Under the pieces are notes generated by a model. It did no database searches. It was not told where the DNA came from and was given only the letters and a program-made list of their open reading frames with translations. Position numbers and translations under genes: made by a program. Below are positions 1 to 4,880 of a stretch of 31,416 bases of DNA, piece by piece (the first letter of the stretch is position 1; each line of letters opens with the position of its first letter). The stretch is from the IMG/VR virus record IMGVR_UViG_3300044858_000847, positions 1 to 31,416 of that record. One strand, 5' to 3'. This DNA is from a virus.

Positions 1-44
1 CCGCGCTGGATGAGCATGGCAAAATATGGAAGAACGTAAAATGA
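1..44 (+). CDS. 3' end of an upstream gene (partial)
   Basis: Reading from base 3, an open frame gives ALDEHGKIWKNVK and stops with TGA at 42-44. It overlaps the next start codon as ATGA, the same junction used repeatedly in this region, so it is probably the tail of a gene that begins outside the window. Thirteen residues are too few to assign a function. The other two frames also close quickly, so this choice rests on the overlap pattern. Confidence 0.4.
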   Translation, partial: ALDEHGKIWKNVK

Positions 45-229
45 AAATAGGAACTATAAAATTTGGCAAGTCAAGACCAGCCCCAAAGGCAGTTATTGTC
101 GATGTGTCTTACGATAAAGAGACTGAGACAGCCTTGTTTAAGGCTGGATTAGATTTGTTAAAAAAAGATAAGGAAGCCGTGATTGAATATGTAATTCAAA
201 AATCATTGGCATATCAATTAAAAAAATGA
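41..229 (+). CDS. Small hypothetical protein, paralogue of the 1335-1535 product
   Basis: This 62-residue protein has no recognised function. I chose ATG at 41 over the in-frame ATG at 26 because GGAAG at 28-32 sits 8 nt upstream and the start forms an ATGA overlap with the preceding stop. A basic N-terminus is followed by VDVSYDKETETALFKAGLD, then KKDKEAVIEYVIQKSL. The same pattern (VDV, then E-AL--AG, then KDK-A, then a Tyr and a K-L ending) recurs in the protein at 1335-1535, so the two are probably diverged duplicates. It has no Cys and no membrane segment. Its stop overlaps the glycosyltransferase start by ATGA, so the two are likely co-translated. Confidence 0.75.
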   Translation: MKIGTIKFGKSRPAPKAVIVDVSYDKETETALFKAGLDLLKKDKEAVIEYVIQKSLAYQLKK

Positions 230-891
230 AACAAGCATTAGTAACTCAATCGTTTGGCGAGGATTGGCAGAAGATTATTGATCTGACTAGGCCGAGGATG
301 GAGGCGTACTGCAAACGCCACAGCACTGACTTCATTCTGATCGACAAGCCGCTCACGCATCCAGCCCAATACTCCAAGTCTGCGATTGGAAACATTATGG
401 CAACGAAGGGCTACGAGCAGGTCACATTCGTTGACGCTGATGTTCTAATTGCAAACGATTGCCCGAAGCTGTCCGAGGACGCTGGGGTGTTCTGTGCTTT
501 TGACGAAGGAGCTTACCTGGATCGAAAGCCAGATATGGTCAAGCTGGCTGGAGCTTTCGGCGGCGTGATCGAGCCGAAGTTTTACGTAAACACTGGTGTA
601 TTTGTAGTTCATACCAAGGCCGTTGGTGTTCTATCAATGCCACCCATTGGCCTACACCCAAACCACTTCGCCGAGCAGACTTGGCTCAACGTGATGGCGC
701 ACCTGTGGGAAATTCCCCTAACCGATCTTGACCCGTCCTTCAATTGTATGACCAGCGTTGAGTCGCATTTTGGCTTGGACCGCTACAAGGATGCGATGAT
801 TATTCATTACGCTGGGCAGTCAAACGATCTAACTAGATTATCTAACCAGATTAAAGAAGACGAAGCGAAGCTGGTGGAGCTGGGTCGGTGA
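226..891 (+). CDS. GT-A fold glycosyltransferase (GT8-like)
   Basis: The predicted role is transfer of a sugar from a nucleotide-sugar donor to an unknown acceptor in the host cytoplasm. The 221-residue protein begins with a beta strand (KQALVTQSFG). It carries a DxD-type metal and donor site in TFVDADVLIA (D70-A-D72), a conserved YVNTGVFVVH (about 120-129) typical of GT8-like enzymes, and a late IIHYAG (about 192-197) whose His is the expected third metal ligand. The length suits a single catalytic domain, and there is no signal peptide or membrane helix. It starts in an ATGA overlap with the preceding gene and ends in a GTGA overlap with the next. Acceptor candidates are virion protein, host glycan or modified DNA; the sequence does not decide. 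Confidence 0.82.
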   Translation: MKQALVTQSFGEDWQKIIDLTRPRMEAYCKRHSTDFILIDKPLTHPAQYSKSAIGNIMATKGYEQVTFVDADVLIANDCPKLSEDAGVFCAFDEGAYLDRKPDMVKLAGAFGGVIEPKFYVNTGVFVVHTKAVGVLSMPPIGLHPNHFAEQTWLNVMAHLWEIPLTDLDPSFNCMTSVESHFGLDRYKDAMIIHYAGQSNDLTRLSNQIKEDEAKLVELGR

Positions 892-1208
892 GGTCAACCC
901 AGCTATGTCGCGGTGATTACGATGATAGGTTGCAGCAGTTGGCTGGGGAGGTTGCACTCCAGGCTATCCGCGACCTGCGGATGCTACGCAAGCGCGGGAT
1001 GGTTAAGGGCATGAAGATAATTAAGGATCACCAAGGCGTGCCACTCAACGATGCACTGGAGTATAAGAACTCGCACGAAGTACAGAAGCTACTGCGTGAT
1101 TTTAAGACGGGCGTTGTCTCCTGGTGGTGCAGAGCCAGCGGGGTGCAGATCGATAACCGCACGTTGCTACGGAAGCTAAAGGAAAACGACTATGTTCTGC
1201 CTACTTGA
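888..1208 (+). CDS. Hypothetical protein with Trp/Cys motif
   Basis: This 106-residue protein is not recognised. It starts at GTG 888, which overlaps the glycosyltransferase stop (GTGA). It is basic and mostly helical in appearance (GEVALQAIRDLRMLRKRG near residues 20-37). Its most distinctive stretch is VVSWWCRASGVQID around residues 75-88, followed by NRTLLRKLKEND. No catalytic signature is evident. The last 17 nt overlap the start of the small membrane protein at 1192. The tight packing supports it as a real gene. Confidence 0.65.
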   Translation: MRSTQLCRGDYDDRLQQLAGEVALQAIRDLRMLRKRGMVKGMKIIKDHQGVPLNDALEYKNSHEVQKLLRDFKTGVVSWWCRASGVQIDNRTLLRKLKENDYVLPT

Positions 1209-1338
1209 TCTAGGCTCAATAGTTTGGGTAATTGCTTCTTTTATCCTTTACAGTTCGATGACATTATCGGCAATCTACTGTGCGTTGTTCATCATCTTCA
1301 AACTGATTGACTACATAAGAAAGGAACTGGATCTATGA
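1192..1338 (+). CDS. 48-residue membrane peptide
   Basis: ATG at 1192 follows an AAAGGA Shine-Dalgarno at about 9 nt. The stop TGA at 1336-1338 overlaps the next ATG at 1335 (ATGA), the junction typical of this operon. The product begins MFCLLDLGSIVWVIASFIL and continues through YSSMTLSAIYCALFIIFKL to a charged tail (DYIRKELDL). Most of it is hydrophobic, enough for one long or two short membrane helices. It could be a holin-like, superinfection-exclusion or host-takeover peptide, but nothing distinguishes these. Its translation signals are better than expected by chance for an ORF this short. Confidence 0.65.
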   Translation: MFCLLDLGSIVWVIASFILYSSMTLSAIYCALFIIFKLIDYIRKELDL

Positions 1339-1535
1339 GGAAAAGAAAAGGCAAGGGTATTAAGCTGGTCAAGGTTGAGGAGTACGAGGCCGTCAAGATT
1401 TTTGTCGATGTGGACGATGATCTTTACGAGGCTCTGGCCGAAGCTGGCCGTCAACACATCGCCAAGGACAAGGTTGCTTGCTTCACCTACGCACTCAACA
1501 AGGCGTTGCTGGAAATGATTGAGGAACTCAAATGA
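1335..1535 (+). CDS. Small hypothetical protein, paralogue of the 41-229 product
   Basis: This 66-residue protein starts at ATG 1335, with AAGGA about 8 nt upstream. A lysine/arginine-rich N-terminus (MRKRKGKGIK) precedes FVDVDDDLYEALAEAGRQH, then AKDKVACFTYALNKALLEMI. These elements line up with those of the protein at 41-229 over about 45 residues. A basic arm followed by a strand and two helices would suit a small DNA-binding or protein-binding regulator of ribbon-helix-helix type, but this is only a guess from the pattern. It overlaps the oxygenase gene by ATGA. Confidence 0.75.
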   Translation: MRKRKGKGIKLVKVEEYEAVKIFVDVDDDLYEALAEAGRQHIAKDKVACFTYALNKALLEMIEELK

Positions 1536-2104
1536 CTGAGTTTAAGCAGAAGGTTTTAACCGCATCAGTAGATCGCTACGTCCTAACCAAGACGCAGTGC
1601 GAGATGCTGCGCCAGGATGCAGAAGTGATCGGGATGAAGCGTGCACCTGTGCTGTCGAAGGATGGCGTGACCCGTACGGTATCACGTACGCGAACTTGCT
1701 CATCGTGCTGGATACCTTTCGCCAAACATTACGAGTGGATCTACAATGTGATGCGCGAGATAACGGAAGGCATCAATGCCGAGCAATGGCGTTTCGACAT
1801 CCAAGGCATCCAACAGTTGCAGATACTGCGATACCGCCCACTACAGAAGTTCTCTTGGCATTGGGACACCTACACATCCGAAGCACCAGTACGCAAGCTG
1901 ACTGCTGTGGTGAACCTGTCCGCGCCAGAGGAGTATATCGGTGGCGGGTTGCAGGCCAAGGCTGATATGGTGAACACTCAGTTCATCCGAGAGCAGGGAG
2001 CAGGTTGCTGGTTTCCATCCTACATAGAACACAGAGCGCGTGCGCCTATCTGGGGAACACGCTGGGTGTTGGTGGCTTGGTTTACTGGACCTGCTTGGCG
2101 ATAA
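1532..2104 (+). CDS. 2-oxoglutarate/Fe(II)-dependent oxygenase, prolyl-4-hydroxylase/PKHD-like
   Basis: This enzyme is predicted to couple oxidative decarboxylation of 2-oxoglutarate to hydroxylation of a substrate. The double-stranded beta-helix core shows the iron triad HWD (H110, D112) and a distal His in YIEHRAR (H167). The 2-oxoglutarate-binding Arg lies ten residues later in GTRWVLVAWFTGP (R177). The strand RKLTAVVNLS and the GGGL turn between them are typical of the P4H/PKHD group. At 190 residues it is close to a minimal catalytic domain. The start has GAGGAA upstream and overlaps the previous stop. The substrate is unknown; phage homologues of this family are common and mostly uncharacterised. 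Neighbouring glycosyltransferases make a hydroxylate-then-glycosylate route conceivable but unproven. Confidence 0.85.
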   Translation: MTEFKQKVLTASVDRYVLTKTQCEMLRQDAEVIGMKRAPVLSKDGVTRTVSRTRTCSSCWIPFAKHYEWIYNVMREITEGINAEQWRFDIQGIQQLQILRYRPLQKFSWHWDTYTSEAPVRKLTAVVNLSAPEEYIGGGLQAKADMVNTQFIREQGAGCWFPSYIEHRARAPIWGTRWVLVAWFTGPAWR

Positions 2105-2730
2105 TGGCAACGCTCAACGAAAACATACCTAGCTTCAAGGCTATGGTGAGGAAGTCATTCTTTACCAAGACCGAGGAGGACACGGAGTTTTACAACGTCT
2201 ATGTATTCGCCTTGCAATCTTGCGCTGGGGCAATCCTAACCTTCCACGTTATGACTGACTCTGGAATGCTGCGGAGTCGAGTACCGCTATCTGAGATATA
2301 CACTCACGAGCCAGAGGCCGACATCCCATTCAATTACAAACAGCTTTGGGATTGTTTCTCCGAGAATGTTACCGTGACCGAGTACAGCTTCCTTGCCTAC
2401 CATCGCGCACAGATTCTACTACGGGATGCGACCAAGGTATGGGGTACATACTTGTTTACGGTGGATTGGTTTAACAACCCATACTCAGATGAGCCATCCG
2501 ACTACAAGTGCGGCCATGTCTTCGCTGGTGACGATGGTTACTTGCTCTGTATGCCCAACAACCGAATCTTCTGGCGCGACTCCAATTGGGTTACCAAGAA
2601 GTTGCCAGATAACTTAAAGCAGTTTCGTGTTGATACCGAACTGCCCAGCGTAGAGAATCAGAGTGACAAGTGGGTGACGGAAGATACAGATTCTTTTTAC
2701 TATGATCTTCGCAAGGAGGAGACGGCATGA
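2104..2730 (+). CDS. Hypothetical protein
   Basis: I chose ATG 2104 because it shares its A with the oxygenase stop (TAATG). Upstream in-frame starts from 2005 would lie inside the oxygenase. The 208-residue product is acidic to neutral and rich in aromatic residues. It includes FFTKTEEDTEFYNVYVFAL near the N-terminus and repeated Trp/Tyr motifs (VWGTYLFTVDWFNNPY, NRIFWRDSNW) later. No metal or nucleotide signature is evident. The composition resembles beta-rich globular phage proteins. Its stop overlaps the next gene (ATGA). Confidence 0.7.
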   Translation: MATLNENIPSFKAMVRKSFFTKTEEDTEFYNVYVFALQSCAGAILTFHVMTDSGMLRSRVPLSEIYTHEPEADIPFNYKQLWDCFSENVTVTEYSFLAYHRAQILLRDATKVWGTYLFTVDWFNNPYSDEPSDYKCGHVFAGDDGYLLCMPNNRIFWRDSNWVTKKLPDNLKQFRVDTELPSVENQSDKWVTEDTDSFYYDLRKEETA

Positions 2731-2933
2731 ATGAGATTTACGAAAGGGTTGAGATTAAGGTGCTGGGCGAATTGCTTGAGAGCAATACTTGTCAACCTGG
2801 AAAGCTAATAGATCAGCGCACAACGCCTCTTGCATGGATTATGAATCAAATGCTTTACGACAAATTTCACGGACACGGCTGGGTGTTGGACCTCTTGGCT
2901 GGTAGCTTTGTGAAACAGAAGGAGAACAAATAA
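2727..2933 (+). CDS. Hypothetical protein
   Basis: This 68-residue protein has a strong Shine-Dalgarno (AAGGAGGAG) just upstream and an ATGA overlap with the previous gene. Visible features are a helical N-terminal half (ERVEIKVLGELLES) and a C-terminal GHGWVLDLLAGSFVKQ that is modestly hydrophobic but too short for a sure membrane span. No function is recognised. Confidence 0.65.
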   Translation: MNEIYERVEIKVLGELLESNTCQPGKLIDQRTTPLAWIMNQMLYDKFHGHGWVLDLLAGSFVKQKENK

Positions 2934-3112
2934 TGCCACTAGGTAAAGACGTATCGAAGAATATGAGTGAGTTGGCTAGGGATAACCGCAGAAAAGGTAG
3001 CGAGCGTGGAGCAGGCGGTAAGCCTCGCTCACGCGAGCAGATGATTGCCATTGCCCTATCCGCAGCAGGCAAGAGCAAGCCACGCAAGTTTCGGATGCGA
3101 TCTGGTTCGTAA
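2933..3112 (+). CDS. Small basic hypothetical protein
   Basis: ATG at 2933 shares its A with the preceding stop (TAATG) and has AAGGAG upstream. The 59-residue product starts MPLGKDVSKNMSEL and is strongly basic, with clusters RRKGSERGAGGKPRSR and KSKPRKFRMRSGS. A short helix (EQMIAIALSAAG) lies between. Proteins starting this way, with many Lys/Arg and Gly, recur in phages as uncharacterised small genes, so nucleic-acid binding is a reasonable inference but not shown. The next ATG overlaps its stop (TAATG). Confidence 0.65.
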   Translation: MPLGKDVSKNMSELARDNRRKGSERGAGGKPRSREQMIAIALSAAGKSKPRKFRMRSGS

Positions 3113-3291
3113 TGCAAGTCGAGGCTAAAGCTAGGCTCAAGTGGGCGCGCGAGATCCTTTCAATTGCACGCAATAAGCTTGTAGTTGAGAGGAATCGCGC
3201 GACTCACGGACACGCCATAGATATGATCCAGATCATTACGATGGTCGATGCAGCGAGCCTGGTGTGCAAGGAAGTGGTGGGTGAGGAATGA
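3112..3291 (+). CDS. Small hypothetical protein
   Basis: This 59-residue ORF starts at the A of the preceding stop and ends in an ATGA overlap with the next gene, so both junctions argue for translation by coupling. There is no clear Shine-Dalgarno. The product is helical in composition: a basic N-terminal part (EAKARLKWAREILSIARNK), then HGHAIDMIQIITMVDAASLV. It has no recognisable domain. Confidence 0.6.
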   Translation: MQVEAKARLKWAREILSIARNKLVVERNRATHGHAIDMIQIITMVDAASLVCKEVVGEE

Positions 3292-3476
3292 AGAGCAAGG
3301 ATGAGTTGGCGATGCAGGTGAAGAAGGAGTGGGATGAGCAGAACTTGAGATGGAAACTTTGGCTTGAAGCTGGTGGATTTAAGACTGAGATATTTTGTTA
3401 CAGCAGTGCAGAGGAAGAGTATTCCAAATGCGTTAGGGAATTGGTTGACCACGCTTATCAGATGCAAAGCGTGTAA
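3288..3476 (+). CDS. Small hypothetical protein
   Basis: This 62-residue protein starts in an ATGA overlap. It contains charged helices (DELAMQVKKEWDEQN) and an aromatic segment (LRWKLWLEAGGF), then EEEYSKCVRELVDHAYQ. The combination looks like a small helical adaptor, with no family recognised. It is the last gene of the tight cluster that began upstream of the window. A 45-nt gap follows before the next gene. Confidence 0.6.
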   Translation: MKSKDELAMQVKKEWDEQNLRWKLWLEAGGFKTEIFCYSSAEEEYSKCVRELVDHAYQMQSV

Positions 3477-3521
3477 AAAAGATTGACTGATTAAAACAAA
3501 CTAAATAGAAAGGCAGGCCAA

Positions 3522-4628
3522 ATGAAACTATGGACAAATAACACAAACGCAATTCACAAAGTCGATGACAATATGCTCTATCCACGCACTACATATGTAT
3601 TGCCCGATGAGCTAACTGGACCAACCTGGGACGATTCAATCCCTTGCCCACATAAGATCAAGCCGTACTACAAGGGGCGCGCTGCTGGTGGTGCAACAGC
3701 CGTGTACCGCGCTGGGGCAATTGGTGACGCGATCATTGCTACCGCCTTCGTCAACTACTTGGTGCAGGAGTCGGGCGGGGTTGTGGAGGTTTACGCACCT
3801 GCTCGCAACCTACCTCTCTACGCTGGGTTGGGTGCAAAGCTGTGGCCGTTGCCTGCATCGCTAGAGGCTTGGGATTCTTTTGACGCACACCTACCGACTG
3901 ACGATCTGTTCAGCGGGCAGGTTGGCAACACGAAGCTAGGCACTGGTCCTGGCAACTGCTACCAGCGCATCTACGAGTGGATGGGGGTTTGGGATGAGAA
4001 GACGATGGCTAAGTATTGTAAGCCAGTTCTACATCTCATCGAGCCAGACCACGAAGAGTTGAAGGCGATGGGCAAGTGGCCGTTGCCTAGTCCGTTCTTT
4101 GCCTACCACGTTTCGTCCAGTGGTCCGACCCGCACCTACCCGCCAACGATGGGGCAGGAGGCGGTGCTGGCGTTGCTAGAAGCTTACCCCAAACATCACG
4201 CTGTCATCATTGGGCTGGATAACAGCAACAACTTTAAAGTGGATCATCCGAGAGTGATTGATCTATTTAACTGCACCAAGGCTGTGCGCTCGCTGTTCCC
4301 GATTATCAGCGGGGCTGACTTTGTTGTTGCACCAGATAGCAGTGTCAACCATATGGCTGCTGGATTGGATACACCGTGTGTGTCGCTGTGGGGCAGCTAC
4401 GATCCAAAAGATCGTATGAGTTTTTATCCCAAGAACGTATCGGTGTTCAAGCCCGATACCTGTCCACACGCGCCTTGCCGACCGCACGCTGGGTTGCCGC
4501 AGGCGAAGTGTAAGGATGCGAGTAATCGCACCCCGAAGACTCAATACTGGTGCAACGCTCTGCGGAATATTACCGCCGAAGATATTGTGCTTGCATCCAG
4601 AAAGGCGATTGAGCTAGAAAACAAATAA
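3522..4628 (+). CDS. GT-B glycosyltransferase, family 9-like (heptosyltransferase-like)
   Basis: It is predicted to transfer a sugar, by analogy with LPS ADP-heptose transferases. The 368 residues form two halves. The N-terminal half carries the GT9 acceptor-side loop VYRAGAIGDAIIATAFVNYL (61-80). The C-terminal half contains the donor-site region SGADFVVAPDSSVNHMAAGL (263-282) followed by PCVSLWGSYDP, a strong GT9 hallmark. A cysteine-rich segment near residues 314-335 (CPHAPC and later C-K) is unusual and might bind zinc. The start is supported by GAAAGGCAGG upstream. It stands alone between the small-gene cluster and the replication control region. It may alter host LPS or virion glycans, or build a sugar for a modified base; the acceptor is unknown. 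Confidence 0.85.
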   Translation: MKLWTNNTNAIHKVDDNMLYPRTTYVLPDELTGPTWDDSIPCPHKIKPYYKGRAAGGATAVYRAGAIGDAIIATAFVNYLVQESGGVVEVYAPARNLPLYAGLGAKLWPLPASLEAWDSFDAHLPTDDLFSGQVGNTKLGTGPGNCYQRIYEWMGVWDEKTMAKYCKPVLHLIEPDHEELKAMGKWPLPSPFFAYHVSSSGPTRTYPPTMGQEAVLALLEAYPKHHAVIIGLDNSNNFKVDHPRVIDLFNCTKAVRSLFPIISGADFVVAPDSSVNHMAAGLDTPCVSLWGSYDPKDRMSFYPKNVSVFKPDTCPHAPCRPHAGLPQAKCKDASNRTPKTQYWCNALRNITAEDIVLASRKAIELENK

Positions 4629-4640
4629 CTAACTGGCGTT

Positions 4641-4811
4641 GTGGTATGCAAGGAGATCTTGCATCGGGCGTTTCCTCAGTGTGTCTACCCCTTGAATCAG
4701 AGCCAGTTTGAATTTTATGAATACAATGTCCCGAATGGTACGCAAGGAGATCTTGCGGCTGGTAATCACGATTACCACTTGAAACAAAGGGGCATAAATT
4801 TTAATAAGTAA
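4641..4811 (+). CDS. Possible small ORF in frame with GT9 stop (doubtful)
   Basis: The frame of the GT9 gene stays open from its TAA stop (4626-4628) to TAA at 4809-4811. From GTG 4641 it would give 56 residues beginning VCKEILHRAFPQCVYPLNQ and ending in LKQRGINFNK. There is no good Shine-Dalgarno. Part of it lies in the hairpin repeats. It could be chance, a remnant of a longer C-terminus, or a read-through extension. Confidence 0.25.
   Translation: MVCKEILHRAFPQCVYPLNQSQFEFYEYNVPNGTQGDLAAGNHDYHLKQRGINFNK
4642..4662. repeat. Duplicated hairpin element, copy 1
   Basis: The 21-nt element TGGTAYGCAAGGAGATCTTGC occurs here with Y=T. It folds as ATGCAAG-GAGAT-CTTGCAT (4646-4664), a 7-bp stem with a 5-nt loop. 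The loop side contains AAGGAG, a Shine-Dalgarno-like core that would be partly held in the stem. Confidence 0.8.
4736..4756. repeat. Duplicated hairpin element, copy 2
   Basis: This copy lies 94 nt after the first and differs only at the Y position (C for T). The stem is CGCAAG-GAGAT-CTTGCG (4741-4757). The T-A pair of copy 1 (4647/4663) has become C-G here (4741/4757), a compensatory change that keeps pairing. That suggests the structure, not only the sequence, is preserved. The two copies fall in different reading frames relative to the open frame crossing the region, so protein coding does not explain the repeat. Confidence 0.8.
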
Positions 4812-4880
4812 AAGCAGATACCACTTGCAGTGGTTGAACATCGTGATACAAAACAAATAAGCAGAAAGGTAAATCGTGAT

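Larger units (their letters stand above)
4629..4880. other. Control region between GT9 gene and primase-helicase
   Basis: These 252 nt hold no convincing gene. They contain the duplicated hairpin at 4642-4662 and 4736-4756. Two more perfect inverted repeats follow: GGTAAT-CACG-ATTACC at 4761-4776 and ACCACT-TGC-AGTGGT at 4820-4834. Four stem-loops in about 190 nt directly upstream of the replication gene suggest transcription or replication control, or a small structured RNA. No confident promoter was found. An open frame in phase with the GT9 gene also crosses it (see separate entry). Confidence 0.6.

Noticed and set aside
1597-1965. 122-codon frame overlapping the oxygenase
   Set aside because: It is another frame of a gene with a full catalytic triad and has no independent support.
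226-2104. Firm call of a DNA base-hypermodification pathway
   Set aside because: The oxygenase resembles protein prolyl hydroxylases, not TET/JBP enzymes, and no pyrimidine-modifying synthase is visible.
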